The notes below the pieces were generated by a model. It was given only the letters and a program-made list of their open reading frames with translations, was not told where the DNA came from and made no database searches. A stretch of DNA of 64,000 nt, from NCBI GenBank assembly GCA_001599915.1, contig BCIG01000005.1, forward strand, positions 248,001-312,000, in the 5' to 3' direction. This document shows positions 1 through 12,400 of the stretch, piece by piece. Position 1 is the stretch's first letter. Every line of letters starts with the position of its first letter. The translations under genes and the position numbers were made by a program. Source of the stretch: Symbiotaphrina buchneri. Lineage: Eukaryota > Ascomycota > Symbiotaphrinales > Symbiotaphrinaceae.

Positions 1-179
1 AACTGGGATATTGTGTGAGAAAGGGCGGTGACCGCAACGTTGTGCGTATCAACTGCCTGCAGTATGAGTTGCATCATACGTGCGAGCATCGGGTTTCGAC
101 GCAGATGGCTCTCGCTGCATCCCCCGAGATTCTTGATGCCGTTATAAAGAAGCAGAATGCGGCAAGCCAGGGTGTGTAG
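1..179 (+). CDS. C-terminal end of an unidentified protein (5' part outside window)
   Basis: The frame starting at base 3 is open for 58 codons and stops with TAG at 177-179. The visible residues begin LGYCVRKGGDRNVV, contain several Cys and His (INCLQYELHHTCEH), and end in a short helical, Lys/Gln-rich tail. The other two forward frames close within about 30 nt. I do not recognise the family. An intron in this stretch cannot be excluded, but none is needed. Confidence 0.5.
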   Translation, partial: LGYCVRKGGDRNVVRINCLQYELHHTCEHRVSTQMALAASPEILDAVIKKQNAASQGV

Positions 180-942
180 GAGAGGCCATTACTGAAGTGG
201 GCTTAGGATGGTCAAGTCATTTCTTTGAGTGTCTCATTTGGTCTATGGATTCTGCATTTGTGCTCCTTCTCTTTCGTGTTTGTCCGTACGGTCAACCTGA
301 GCCTGGTCCTCGCTGATTGACCACTTTGCTTGGATACGCCAGATCCGTCGACTCGATTTTGGCCCTTGTGGTGTCTGACATACTGTGTATGTCAGTCCAC
401 TGAAAACCTGATACTCCGGAAACTAGTGGATTTGCCTTATGCAGAAATGCAAAACAGCCATGCGCTCTTCCATTTTTCCTTGATCATCTCCGATCATTTC
501 CTTGATACGATAATCTGACCCGTAATCTAATTTACTTCAAGTAGAGTTCTGATTGCCATTTACGGGTGTTCCAGACAATGTCTCGGGAGCGTTGCTAGGG
601 GTTCTTCGCTTTGCCTTACACCGCCAGAACTATCTCATAAAGCATTAGCCGAACTTCAGTGGATTGAACAGACACATGGCAATCCCTTCACTTTATGTTC
701 TCTTCAGGTATTCACTGACCATGGTGCGTCCCTCTGTGGAAGATTTTACTTAGCCCTGAAATCACCGTCAGAGACGTGTTTTCCATCAACAAACACGTCC
801 ACTCAGACCCACAACAACTCCCCTTCTGTGATTCCACTTTCCTATCATTGATGTCAGCCCAACGAGTTCTTTAGTCTTTATTTGTACTCTACAAGCTCTC
901 TCTGCCTAGGTCACTTGGTGCTATCAAGTTGACTAAACCACA
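180..942. other. Intergenic region, 3' flank and promoter of the next gene
   Basis: About 760 nt with only short ORFs that lack convincing codon structure. The last 150 nt before the ATG at 943 are pyrimidine-rich with several CT runs, as is common just upstream of fungal start codons. I see no RNA gene or repeat. Confidence 0.5.
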
Positions 943-2283
943 ATGTACGGCAGAAGCGCTAAAGCAAAACAAGAGATTGGCGACCGCCTTTTCTCAAATT
1001 CGCAACATCTTCAACGCTCGCCTCCAAACCCGCCTCTTCAGCGGCCGAGTCTCAAGCGTGCCAGGTCCATTCCTCAGTTCAGGGAACCTTCATTTGGACC
1101 AATCAAGGAAAATGAGATTGCCTTCAACATTCGCCAAGAAGTCACATGCAGCACGACTCCACCAGACCAGTATGTACTCAAAGAGGACGTCAAGCGGATC
1201 ATCTACAAGTGGATGCGGGCGAATGACATTGTCACCACCGGCGGAGAGGACCCACGATACCATCAAGCGTTTGATAAGCTTCTACGCGGATTCAACATCA
1301 ACACCGTCCCTGATGAACTCTATAAGGGCATCAAGAAGCTGCTCACGGCATACATCTATGATGCTGCGCAATGGATGAAGGACAATGGCTACCTCAGCTG
1401 TGATGGAGACCGTGTCAATTGGCACCCGTTCACCAGTGATTGGCTTCAGGATACCTGGGTGGGTGATCCTTTTATCATCTATGGGTGGAAGAATGAGGCG
1501 AAGGCGGATCAACCTCCGCGTCATCCATGGTCACAGGCCCCAACTGCTCCCACGACAACTCTACCTGAGTCAGAGGCTAGTCCAGTGAGTGGGAAGCACG
1601 TTCGTACAGGCTCACAAGGGGCTCCACGAGCAACTCAGTACAAGCCCTCGGGTATTCCACGTACACCTGAGCGGAGGAGCGCCAGCGTATCTGCCGCAAG
1701 TTCTCACCCGCTCTTCACTACTCCTTCCAGCGTGGGCTCATCTGGCTCCATGCTTCCTCCAAACACCCCCACCGGACCAAGTTCGAAGAAAAGGTACCAT
1801 AACGGCGCTGTGGTCAGAGAAAGTCCGCAGAGAACACCAAGCTCAGGCACCCAAAAACAGAGATCGAACAGCACGCCAGGCTCAGCCCTAGGGCCCCCGC
1901 CCAAATTCGCGCTGCCACCAACTCCATCAAAGGCTTCTGAAAGCGCTCCAGTCGAGAAGCAACTGAAAGGAATTCTGCAGTCCAAAAAATACCTCAAGTA
2001 CGTCATGGAGGAGCTTGATTACGTTTACTCGGGCCTTTCTAAGCTCAATCTTACCAGCGGAGAAACCTCTTCCTCTAAGCAGCCGACGCCGAAAGAACAA
2101 CGGGCGCCGATTGCCTACGCCTTGGCGATCTTGAAACAGGTTCGGGACGACGCTTTGGATCTGAAGGACGAGAAGGTGTGGGATAAAGTCCAGACAGACC
2201 TTGCGGAAGCCCTTCAGAAAGCAGGTGTCGACATAAGCCTTGAGGCTCTCGTGAAGGAAGGGGAGCCGTACATTGCCAAGTAG
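943..2283 (+). CDS. Hypothetical protein, 446 aa, single exon
   Basis: An ATG in good context (CACAATGT) opens an uninterrupted 446-codon frame. Residues 1-55 are basic and Pro/Ser-rich. Residues about 75-185 look like a compact globular domain rich in aromatic residues (KWMR, YDAAQWMKDNGY, DWLQDTWVGDPF). Residues about 190-320 are a low-complexity Ser/Thr/Pro linker with SP and TP sites that could be phosphorylated. Residues about 325-446 return to helical, charged sequence (KQLKGILQSKKYLKYVMEELDYVYSGL). No catalytic motif, signal peptide or membrane segment is visible. I do not recognise the family. The long disordered linker between two folded ends would suit a scaffold or regulatory protein, but that is inference. 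The next gene lies on the same strand about 0.65 kb downstream. Confidence 0.75.
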   Translation: MYGRSAKAKQEIGDRLFSNSQHLQRSPPNPPLQRPSLKRARSIPQFREPSFGPIKENEIAFNIRQEVTCSTTPPDQYVLKEDVKRIIYKWMRANDIVTTGGEDPRYHQAFDKLLRGFNINTVPDELYKGIKKLLTAYIYDAAQWMKDNGYLSCDGDRVNWHPFTSDWLQDTWVGDPFIIYGWKNEAKADQPPRHPWSQAPTAPTTTLPESEASPVSGKHVRTGSQGAPRATQYKPSGIPRTPERRSASVSAASSHPLFTTPSSVGSSGSMLPPNTPTGPSSKKRYHNGAVVRESPQRTPSSGTQKQRSNSTPGSALGPPPKFALPPTPSKASESAPVEKQLKGILQSKKYLKYVMEELDYVYSGLSKLNLTSGETSSSKQPTPKEQRAPIAYALAILKQVRDDALDLKDEKVWDKVQTDLAEALQKAGVDISLEALVKEGEPYIAK

Positions 2284-2912
2284 GTGTTGCCTCCAAAATG
2301 GTCTCTGGCATGGAAAGCGGTCTGCCCATTGGAAATGTGTCTCGCGGTGAACTTTGGCAGGGGTTGGTTTGGTAGGGAACTTCGGGATCTCGATCGTGTC
2401 TGACATTGAAAGCTTAAGGGGTCTGCATTGTAATGGAGTAACAGGGAGCCTTCCCACATGGAGCAGTGCTGCGGGGCACAAGCGGTTTGTCTAAGGTACT
2501 TGGCATCGAATGAGCAATGGATGGGCCTCATATTTGTACCCACTCCACTTTTCTGATCACTACGACAGCATCCAATCTCATGGTGATCAAGATCAATGAA
2601 GATTTCTCCAGATGTGCTCCCCAACAAGCGCTTAATCAATCACGAGGATGTGGTTTGCTTAACTCGATCCGCGACTCGTGCCTTGAGGTAAGATAAGGTA
2701 TTGAAGTCGGCCCGGAGGTCAAACCCTTACCTTCTCTGCTTTTAGTCAGTTACTACAGCTGGCATATACCTGCACCAAATACTCCCTGTGTCAGTCTTCT
2801 TACCTTATACTTTCAGTACTCCGTCGTCCTGAGCATCCGACATCGGCAAAGCAGCCTTTTCGAATACCAAGGAAAGATCACTTGGATCTTGATTTGGTGT
2901 AGCCGGTTTCAG
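2284..2912. other. Intergenic region, possibly holding an unplaced 5' exon
   Basis: About 630 nt between two same-strand hypothetical genes. The downstream gene has no ATG at the start of its open frame, so an upstream exon may lie here. One candidate is an ATG at 2580 with 36 open codons ending at a GTAAGA donor (2688). Joining it to the next frame needs a weak AAG acceptor, so I do not assert it. Confidence 0.35.
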
Positions 2913-4323
2913 GCGATGCAACAAGGTCATCTCGGATGTGGCATCACTTCTGATCAAATCGGACTCCGATCTCTCTTTGGAAGAAGCCAAGGAACTGCTG
3001 GAGTCCGTAGGCAGCAGTCCGTGGGATGTCACAAAGGCACCGGCAAAGCCTTATTTCGAGCAACCCAAAAATGAGGTTAGATGCGGAAACCTTACATCTC
3101 GACAAGGAAAGGTTGCTCACGCGGTTACCGCCATCCGGACACCAGGGAAATACTTCAACACGTGGGATCTGATCAGATCGGATACCAAGGAGCCAATTGG
3201 AGACGCTTGCCTGGATATCAGCAAAAGCCAGATAGCCGATATCATAGAGAGACACGCGCGAAAAGTGGAGCATCAAGCTAAGCTGAACTTCGTGCGATAT
3301 CAGAAGGCAGTGGCAGTGTACAAGATCAAGGCGAGGTTCTATTACGCCGACAACCCTTTGGATCGTACAAATCCGATCTATATGGCCTTGAATCCCATTG
3401 TTCTTAGCTATTGGGATCCTGGTCGTAAAGTCGAGAGGATCAACCGGTTGAAAGAGGCGTTTAAGGCCTATTACGACAGGGACCTTCAAGACAAACATCG
3501 GCTAGCTCAGACCTTCCAGATGAATCTAGGTGATCCTGGTTATCATGCAGGCCGCCCATTGCAGAGTTCTTATGACACAGAGATCTCCGAGGTTTACGAA
3601 GACGATGAAGTTATTGAGGGTAGCTACGGAAAGGAATGTGATGTGGCAGAGTCACAGAAAGCTAAAGATGAAGTCCAGACCCAGAAAGAAGGCAGGAAAG
3701 GATTATCAGAAGAGGCTCAAGGACTAAAGAGAAAGTTGGAAGATGGGGATGACATCGCGGGCCCCAAGAAGCCCTGCCAAGACGGAATGAATAAGTCGTC
3801 AAGAGCTGGAGAAAGCAGTCCAGGTCTCGAAGGAGGCTTTTTCCCGATGGATAAAGCAGGACTGGACCTCGGATCAGGCTCCAGTGTGAGAGAACAAGCT
3901 CGCCATCTTTCCAGCGCACTGTTTGCATTCTCGCAGATGGAAGATGCGGAGCATCGAACTCTCAGGGACCAAAACAAATCTCTAACGCAGAAGCTCGATG
4001 CGTATGAGAGTGGACTGCAGCAGATGAAGGAGAAACTAGATGGAAAGGACGTGGAGATGAATCGTCTTCGGGGTGCAAACGGCAGACTGGAGAAAGAGCT
4101 AGGAATCGCTGAGGAGGACACCAAAAAGTATCGAGCGTACATGGCGAACGAGATAGCGCTAAGGAGGAAAGCGCATGAGGACATGGAACGGAAGCTTCGG
4201 GAGGATGGGCTCGCTGAAGAGATCGCGAAATACAACGGGGATGGGGAGAGTAGCGGGGCTCCTGGGGTTGAGCTAAATACCAAGAATGTCATGAAAGTGG
4301 TTTCGCTTGTCAACCGCAATTGA
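2913..4323 (+). CDS. Hypothetical coiled-coil protein (5' end unresolved)
   Basis: The frame is open from 2893 to the TGA at 4321-4323. It has no in-frame ATG until about residue 148 (counting from the GTG at 2938), so the true start is probably in an upstream exon. A TTTCAG acceptor ends at 2912 and is the best exon boundary I can see. The N-terminal part (SLEEAKELLESV through KYFNTWDLIRSD and IYMALNPIVLSYWDPGRK) looks globular and is Tyr/Lys-rich. The middle is acidic and disordered, with nuclear-signal-like basic patches (LKRKLEDGDD, GPKKPCQDG). Residues about 315-435 form a long heptad-like coiled coil (LRDQNKSLTQKLDAYE and following). I do not recognise the family. It is probably a structural or nuclear protein, which is inference only. 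Confidence 0.6.
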
Positions 4324-4849
4324 TTGGCATGGGGGAGCAAGGGTGACAGGGCGGTTTCCGGGGAAAGGCGTTGATGTTCATAAGATTCTCGCGAGTCATC
4401 TGGAACGGACATGGAGGGATTGGACATGGAGGGATTTCTCATGTTCTCACTTCACCTAGTCTATTCAAAATCTAATAAATGAAAGCTTTTGTCTCTGTCC
4501 TGGGCCTATGGTCGGCATCCCCATCACTTCAGAAGTCGTTTGGCGTTGATGTCACCCCCCTTTGACGAAAAAAGGGGCTCCATGCACGTGACTTTGGGTA
4601 TTCCCCGACGACAGCTGCCGGGTTACCCCACATCCGCCGTGTTCGCAGTCCCAACTCCGACAAGCTCCACCAAAGGCCGCCAGCCCCCACCAGGTGTGGC
4701 CCCCAGCACGATAATAATGGGGGCCAAATCAAGAAGAGGTTGTCAGGACCCTAACCTCCATCAGTACATAACAGTCTCTAGTCCTTTGAACTTCATCCTC
4801 CCTCCGTCCTCCGCGTTCCTACACCATTGCATCGCTCACTCGCTGCACA
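4324..4849. other. Intergenic region, esterase promoter side
   Basis: About 525 nt. It contains one short tandem repeat (listed separately) and a CT-rich tract (about 4760-4845) directly upstream of the esterase ATG. No other coding signal is convincing. Confidence 0.5.
4407..4436. repeat. Tandem repeat, 2 x 15 bp
   Basis: The unit GGACATGGAGGGATT occurs twice head to tail with no mismatch, about 85 nt after the stop of the coiled-coil gene. It is probably a slippage product in the 3' flank. No function is indicated. Confidence 0.85.
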
Positions 4850-6474
4850 ATGGCCTCCGGAACGCAGCTACACCACAGCAGCCTCAACGGCACGCTCACC
4901 CCGCACCGATACAGCGCGGTCTCATCCTCGGGGAAATCGGTGCCACTGGTACAATACCGCGGTCTGCCCTTCGGAACCATCCCCGCGCGCTTCCACCCCT
5001 CCAGCCTCGTCAACAGCTACGACGGCGCCGCGCTCGACTGCACCAAGTTCGGCCCGCGGTGTCCGCAGAACCCGGTCGACGTGGGCCACCTGCTGCGGGT
5101 GCCCAAGGCGATAGGCGCGAAGAGCATCGGCGAGGGAGAGCAGGAGGATGAGTTCAAGTGTCTGAATTGCGTCGTCACAGTGCCGGAGGGCGCCAAGGAG
5201 GGCGATGACCTGCCTGTTATGATATGGGTGCATGGGGGCAGCATAGTGGTTACATACGCCAGTGTGGAATCAGGAATCTGCGGTATGTTCTTCAAGGCCT
5301 AGTTCTGGTCAAGCATCACAGCCACTAATGACTTGTGATCACAGACCCCTCAAAAATTGTCGCCGACTCAGTCGAGGCCGGCACACCCATCATCGTCGTC
5401 TCGCTCAACTACCGGCTCAACATCTTCGGCTTCGGCGACCTGCAGGGCGACCACATCAACCTCGTGCTGAAGGACCAAAAGCTCGGCATCGAATGGGTGT
5501 CCAAGCACATCTCACCCTTCGGCGGGTCGCCCGGGAAGATCACCATCGCCGGTGAATCCGCCGGCGCCTTCTGCACGCACGCACAAACCATCCTCGGCAC
5601 GCCCGCGCAGCGCGCCATCATCATGAGCGGCAGCCTCTTCCTCTCCCCGCCACAGCCGCTCGCGCGCGGCGAGGGGTTCATCGTGCAGCTGTCCGAGCAC
5701 GTGAAGAAGACAACGGGACACTCGCTGCAAGACGCGCCGGCATCCGCACTGCTCTCCGCGCTGCGCGACCTCAACGTCAACACGATGTGGAACCACGCCA
5801 CACCAGAACTCGCCAACTGGCAATCCACGACCGAAGACGTCGACGCGCTCCTCGTCGGCGATTGCGACTACGAATCCATCATCTGGCGCAATGGCGTCGA
5901 AGCGTACACCGCGCAAGAAATCCTCGACGTCTTCAGTAGCATCCCCTCCCTCTCCGCGCCGCTGCGCCAGCGCCTTCTAGACGCCTACGCGATCCACCCG
6001 GAGCGGCCATCGGCATGCAAGACGGGCGTACTAGACCTCGTCACAGACGTGCGCTTCGCCTGGGCCACCGACCGACTGACACGCAAATTCCGCGCCGCGG
6101 GGAAGGACGCCTACGCGTACATCGTCGACGAGCCGAACCCCTGGCAGCCGTCGGCGCGCGCCCACCACGCCGTCGACCTGCTGTTCCTGTTGGAGGGCCG
6201 CAATTTGGCCTTCCGCCCTGCCGCGCAGAAGGTCGGTCAGGCTATGCGCCAGGCGTGGATCAAGTTCGTTAACGGAAGCCCGCCCTGGGGAAAGAAAGGC
6301 GAGGACCATGTTTTTGCGTTTGGGCCCTTTGGGCGCTGTGAGCTGGTCGAGCGCAGCGAGTTGGCCGTCAGGAGGAGAGAGGACCATTGGAAGTTGCTCG
6401 AGGAGATCGGGTGGGATACGCTGAATCTATTGACGGGGAAGCTGGTCGCGGGGAGGATCGCGCTGGAGAATTAG
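4850..6474 (+). CDS. Carboxylesterase, type B (alpha/beta-hydrolase)
   Basis: Two exons, 4850-5282 and 5345-6474, encode 520 aa. The 62-nt intron has a GTATGT donor, an ACTAATGAC branch site and a CACAG acceptor. The phase-1 junction restores GICDPSKIVADS. The ATG at 4850 is in strong context (CACAATGG). The family hydrolyses carboxylic esters with a Ser/Glu/His triad. The nucleophile elbow GESAG is present (Ser216), and a catalytic-His motif HHAVDL lies near residue 419. The oxyanion-hole region reads HGGS rather than the usual HGGG/HGGA. VVSLNYRLNIFGF is the typical family strand. There is no evident signal peptide, so a cytosolic enzyme is likely. Codons end strongly in G or C, unlike the two genes upstream. 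The natural substrate cannot be told from the sequence. Confidence 0.9.
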
Positions 6475-6717
6475 AGCGGGCCAGCTCTGAGCTAGATGTC
6501 ATGTGCAGTGGAAGAAACGAGTTTAACTGATATGATGTATATCTACATACTATACTAGACAACGGTGCCGTCTAAAATATCCACAAACGTGCAGCGAATT
6601 GGCCAAGATACGTTTTACATCTTCCTGCACGCATTGACCCCCAAGTTCGCCTGTTCCTAAAGCCAAGCTCCCTGCCCCTGATTCGGTGACCTTCCAGTAC
6701 CCCTAACCATTCACCAC

Positions 6718-8449
6718 TTACTCCCAGCTGTCAATCTTCATCGTGCCCTTCTCCTGGAAGTTCTGATGCATCTTGAAGGCCTGGAACAACAAGTGAGGCT
6801 CATGGCCCATACCCTTCTTCAAGCAGTAGTGCTCGGCGCGGTCAAGATAGTCGGTCAAGATAGGCTTGTAATCCGGATGCGAGCATTTGTCGATGATGAC
6901 CCTGGCACGCTCGCGCGGGCTGAGGCCTCGCACATCAGCGAAACCTTGCTCGGTCACCACCATATCCAGGTCATGTTCCGTCTGGTCGATGTGCGTGCAG
7001 AAGGGGACGATGCAGGAGACTCCAGTGGGATCGGTCTTGCTAGGTCGGGCCGAGGGCGTGTGCATGATCGAGATCTTGGATGAACGGAGGAAATCCGCGG
7101 AACCGCCGAGACCGTTGAGCATACGGGAGCCCATCACGCAAGTGGAGTTGGCGTGGGCGTAGATATCGACTTCAACCGGAGTGTTCATACCGATGACGCC
7201 GAGACGAGAGATGATTTCGGGTGAGTTGGAGACACGTTGGGGACGAAGCAGAAGCTTGTCAGCGTAGTTCTCCCAGCCATCGTAGAAGCGCTTGAAACCT
7301 TCTGGTGACAGCCGGATGGATGTCGCAGTAGCAAAGGACAGGTTGCCGCTGTCGAAAAGGTCCAGGAAGGAGTCTTGCAAAACTTCCGTCCACACGCGAA
7401 GGTTGTTGAATTTTGTGCCGCCGGAAGCAAGCCCGCCAATGACGGCATTGGCGATGTTACCGATACCGGACTGGAGGGGCAAGAGTGACTGAGGCATGCG
7501 GCCTTGGTCCACTTCATGTTGAAGGAATTCGATCAGATTGTTTGCAATTGCTCGAGATGACTCGTCGGCAGGAGTGTTGGGCTGAGTCTGATCAGCATAA
7601 TCAGACTCCACGATTGCCACAACTTTGTCGGTATCAATCGGCACATGAGGTGTTCCAATGCGGTCTTCGGGCGCCATGATCAGATAGGGTTTCCGGTTGG
7701 GAGGGATGTCCGTCATGGTGATGTCGTGGAGACCTTCAAACGAAGGCATGGCAGTATTGACTTCAATAATAATCTGTTCCATGTCAGTGACTGTCCGGTG
7801 TTAGACGGAAAGTTGGCATACCTTATCTGCCATCTGGATCAATTCAGGGGTAGCACCGACGGATGCACCACAAATAATACCACCATCTTCCCTGATAGCG
7901 GAAGCCTCCACAATCACGTAGTCCAGCCTGCCTCCGGGCTTGTTCTTCGTATAGTACCCGTACACGAGATCCTGAGGGAACATGCTAAGATGTTTATCAA
8001 AGAACTTGATCCGGCCTGAGTTGATACCTTTGGCGATGTCCTTCCCCACCTGATGGGGACTTCGCCGCTCGATCATGTCCAGACGCGCCCATCTGTTTTC
8101 AGTTTCTGCACCAGCCGAGGCACCCACGAAGAGGTTGTATTTCAGCTTTCCTTGCAGGTTGTTCTTCTCAACATGGTCGGCAAGGGCTGTTGGCACTTTC
8201 CTATAAACGCAGCTGTCAGTCTTCGGAATTTACACATATAATATTTGCGCATCTGGACAGCACAGCGAGTAAATGACTTGACGGAGAAGTTTGCTGGAGT
8301 ACATACTTGGGATATCCGACACCAGTGAAACCGCTCCACCCGATATACGTTCCATTGGGAAACAAGTCAATCAGATCCTCCGCTTTCGCGATTTTGCTCA
8401 ACAGCTGGGGTCGCCGGACACGGCTCCTCAGCAATGCCGAAACAGACAT
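6718..8449 (-). CDS. ach1: Acetyl-CoA hydrolase / succinyl-CoA:acetate CoA-transferase, mitochondrial
   Basis: Three exons (8449-8307, 8200-7822, 7773-6718) give 525 aa, the usual length of fungal Ach1. Introns are 106 nt (GTATGT donor, TATAG acceptor) and only 48 nt (GTATGC donor, AACAG acceptor). The first junction restores [13 protein letters not shown]. The N terminus [19 protein letters not shown] is Arg-rich with no acidic residue, as in a matrix-targeting peptide. Family hallmarks are present: NLFVGASAG, the [14 protein letters not shown] segment from residue 275, and TEVLQD, whose Glu304 corresponds to the residue that forms the acyl-CoA intermediate in this family. The enzyme moves CoA between acetate and succinyl-CoA, protecting mitochondria from acetate and helping growth on acetate or propionate. 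The start is in a GCCACCATGT context. Confidence 0.95.
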
Positions 8450-9464
8450 GGTGGCAATGGAGCTCCTGATGGATTGGTCTCACAAATGGCACTGTAGCAA
8501 TCGGACGGCCTCGATACAGCTCCGGGGTATGAGGCGCGCTGCAGCAACAGAAAGCTGGGCAATTGACAGGGCGCAACTGGTTCTGATCCGGCAGAGATTG
8601 GCCCTGGATGGAGAAGGAAGGAAATAGAGTAGAGAGGGGATTGTCTGGAGCGCTGGAGAAGAAGAAGGGGAAACTGTGGGTGTGTCGGTACGCAAGCAAT
8701 TATTCGGAGTGGAACCTCAAGGACCCGCTTTCTCCGGTTGGGTCTGACGTCGATTGGCTCGGATCTGATTGGTTGTTGTGTGAGCTTCCACCTCCACAAC
8801 AGCTTCCACCCCGCCGAGTACCAGTTATCATCCAACAATTATCAATCTAATTTTGCCACAACAATGTCCACTATCGGCTATATAATACGTCGTTGTGAAA
8901 ATTGATTTTCGAAGGGCAATATGTGGTCCAAAGTGTTACAATCTACCTAGGCTTGGCCTTCAATGTTGATGTTTCTTTTCGCTCCTCGTTCGCATCGAGC
9001 GCCAAGACTCTATGTCTCGTGATGCCCTTCCGAGCTACAGCCGAGCTCCACCCGGCGCACTAACTATGCGGATGAATGGAGATGAAGATGTTACCGTCAG
9101 GGGTCAACCCCCGTGGGGCATCCCGCGAAGGCACCTACCATTTACATTTCCTAGAAAGGCGTCCTGCAGGAATATCAATCGAAGCGATGAGTATCCAAAG
9201 AAGCTCGTCGCTCGGTTAATTGTTGTACTAACTCATGACCTGATCCGCCCAAAATTGATCCAAATTATTTAACAGCATCTGCTGCCAGCCTCAAATCCAT
9301 ACAAGTCCAGACGCCCGATGCTTCAAATGCAAGATGTACGCCAGATCCATGCAACCACGATTCTCCCTCGCCATGCTACACCATATACACAAGAGTCCCC
9401 GTTACTCGACCTTACAACTGCCCAGACAAGATCGCCTCCGTAGCTGCACGAACATGTTAGCAAA
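8450..9464. other. Intergenic region: ach1 promoter and csmA 3' flank
   Basis: About 1 kb between the start of ach1 and the stop of csmA, both on the minus strand. A GTGGGG/CCCCC stretch at about 9106-9119 matches the loose CreA consensus SYGGRG. It lies about 660 nt from the ach1 ATG, and such matches are common by chance. No gene is visible here. Confidence 0.4.
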
Positions 9465-12400
9465 CTAGACATCAAGGCCCGGATTGGAAGACCCACCAGA
9501 GTTAATGTACGCTCTTTTGCCATCCAGGTTCACTCCCCCGAACCTCCTCTCCAGCTCCAGTTTCACCCCTTTCTTCGTTACTGTCATGAGGTCGGCAGTC
9601 CTGAGTATGTCGCGAATCTCCGCCAGAATGGCATCGTCACTTGGTATGTGAAGATTCACTGTACTCATGTCGGCGAGCGGAATTTCATTCTGGCCTGTTC
9701 TTCCCATCATCTCCGATGGAGCCAGAGACATCCTACTACCGTACCGCGGGAGATCCATCTGCGACATCGGCCTTGAAGGTGGGAAGCCATACTCGGAGCT
9801 GGGAAAGAAGCTCTTGGTGCCGTAGGAATAGCCGGAGATTTCAGAACGAGTATCATCCCGCTGAGTCTGAGCTTCCCAAAGCTCCGCCTGATATTCCTCC
9901 CATTTCTTGTGCGGTATGGAAGCAGGATCGAATTTGCCCTCGTCCGAGATAACGATCTTCCGTCCCTTTTCACCCGTCACGACGCGAGTGTTACCCCACG
10001 AAAAGTCATCCATGTGCCAGAAGGCGTATAGAGGAAGGCCAAGTGAGAAGACAGGCATGGCTAGGATATAGATGATCATCCAACCGATCATCTCCCATTT
10101 TCGTCGAACAATAAAGATAAATCCTTGGAGACCATAGATCGCGCCCAGCATAATGAACGCAGTAATCGGTATCACGCTCGAATGGATGGAGACGAGCACA
10201 ATGAGATATGCAATGTAAGCAACCGTCACCGGCTGTACTATTGTGCTGAGAAGGTCTATGAACACAACGAATCGCATGCTGAAGCAGCAGAAACCGCAAA
10301 GTTCGCTGAGAGGGATCAATTCAATAAGATTGTGCACCGTTGAATTGATCCACCGCCGACGCTGTGACATGAAGACTGCGAGGCTTTCCGGTGCGATTGT
10401 CCACGCATGAGCGTCGAAGAGATACTTCGTCTTGTACTTTGGATGATATTTGAGTAGCAGAGTCGTCAAATACCTGTCTTCACCTAGGTGAAGCAAATTC
10501 TTCATATGAAGAGTATCGACCCGAATCTCGGCGTAAGCATTCACGATTTCTCGGCTGACGAACAGAGGCTTCCCAGTCTCCGCTGAACGAATCCTGTACA
10601 TGGTGAAGCAGCCAGGTAAACAGGTAACGGAACCAAAAAGACTTTCAAAGGCTTTGGTAAGGTTATGTGAGATATAGTACTCGTAGACCTGTATCATGGT
10701 AATGGCAGAAGACTTTGCATTGGTAAGTGCTGTCTCACCGCACACGCCAATCAACCTGGTATCGTGAAGAAATGAAGATACCATGCGTGTAGCCGAGTCA
10801 GGCGCAACAACTGTATCAGCATCGATTTGTAACATGAATTCGTAAAACGTGGGGTTAACGCCGATGATATTTCGAATCTGATGATGCATCTCCAGTTCAA
10901 GAGGGCTCATGGGAGCGTTATAGTGGACACGGTTAAGGAACCGCATCATGATCATTTGCGAGTCGCGCTTACCCCGGTTACCAGGTCTGTTGTTGTCAGC
11001 AAGAGTCTTGAGTATGCAGGATTCGGCGGCTATTTACCTTGAAACCTCGGACGGCTTGCCAACCTTAACAATCACTAAAAATGGTACTATGTGGCCCTGA
11101 ACCTCGTACAGGCCAGAGTAGACTTTGCCCATATTATGCTGTTTCAAGCCTTCGCCCAGACTCTCGAAGCTTAGTGGCTCAGGATCAACGGTATCCGAAA
11201 CTCCAAGAATGTCCAGAACAATTCTCGGGGTCGGTCTATCATTGCCTTGGCCAATGATCATACCGTCGCAAATGACCACAAGAAGCTTACGCTTGTCGTC
11301 GTATCTCATCCGTGCAACGGAGTCAATGGCCCGACGTAAGGAATCTTCGTCTTCCGTGTATGCAGGAACTTGACATATGATGAATTTATCAAGGTTCTCG
11401 GGCAATGTCTTACTTCCAAACTGCAACGCTGCAAAGAATTTGAAGCCAACGACACTGACCATCAGAATCGAGATAGCAAGGAGGATATATCGGGCGAAAA
11501 GGCAGCGGGCAGAGTTTCGGGTATCTTCATTGCCGACATAAAAGAGATTATCCAAGCAGAGTTGCATACGCGAGCGGAGATCTGTGTCAATATCCAGGGC
11601 TTCCCACTGCTTGGTGACATCGCTGCCAGCGAGCTGTTGGAAAAGATCAACGACAAGAGGGCTCATAAAATCCGTATCAACGCCAGTAGGCACGTCCTGG
11701 CCAACTGGTGCTCTTACAGTACGCCCGCCCTTGAGATACGAGGTGAAGTCGTAGATCCTCCCATTCAATATGGCGATTGAGTTTTGCTTCTCAGCTAACG
11801 TCTTCACATACTGCGGCGTATAACCAATGTTGCCTTTGTAGTAGTTGGATCTTAGCATCACCATCTGTTCGTAGAACCAATCGGGCCGAGAATCATTTGT
11901 GAAGTAGCGGAAGTCGTGGTACACCGAATTTTTATCAATGGAGCTGGTTGAAGTTGTCGAACCCGTAATATTGGTTGGGCTGTAGTCAAGCTGAACCGAA
12001 GGGTCTATGCTGCCGCTAACTCCTTGACACAAAGCACTGACCTGGACCGGGAACAGAGTCGTCGCATCCATACCAGCGTACTTCAGAATACTGGTCTGCG
12101 GTACTATACTCGGATAGTGAGTTGGAGAAAATTTGGTTAAGTCGAAGACAACGCCGCGTATGGAGATGTACGCGTTGTGTCCTTTTTTGCCATCGTAGGA
12201 TGATAGTTCGGCAGCCGAAAACACATTTTGCTTGGGACAGATTAGTTCCGGAAAGATGATGATGAAGAAGACCACGAATCCGCAGCTCAGCCAAATGAGC
12301 AGATTGATGGCAAATTTTTCTCTCCAGGCAGTCCGAATGTCTTTGCGCTTCATACCTCCGAATATACGGATTAGAAAGTCCGGAACCCACCAAGTCATTA

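Noticed and set aside
9106-9119. CreA-like GTGGGG site as an ach1 regulator
   Set aside because: A single match to a very loose consensus about 660 nt from the start codon is expected by chance. It is mentioned only as a note.
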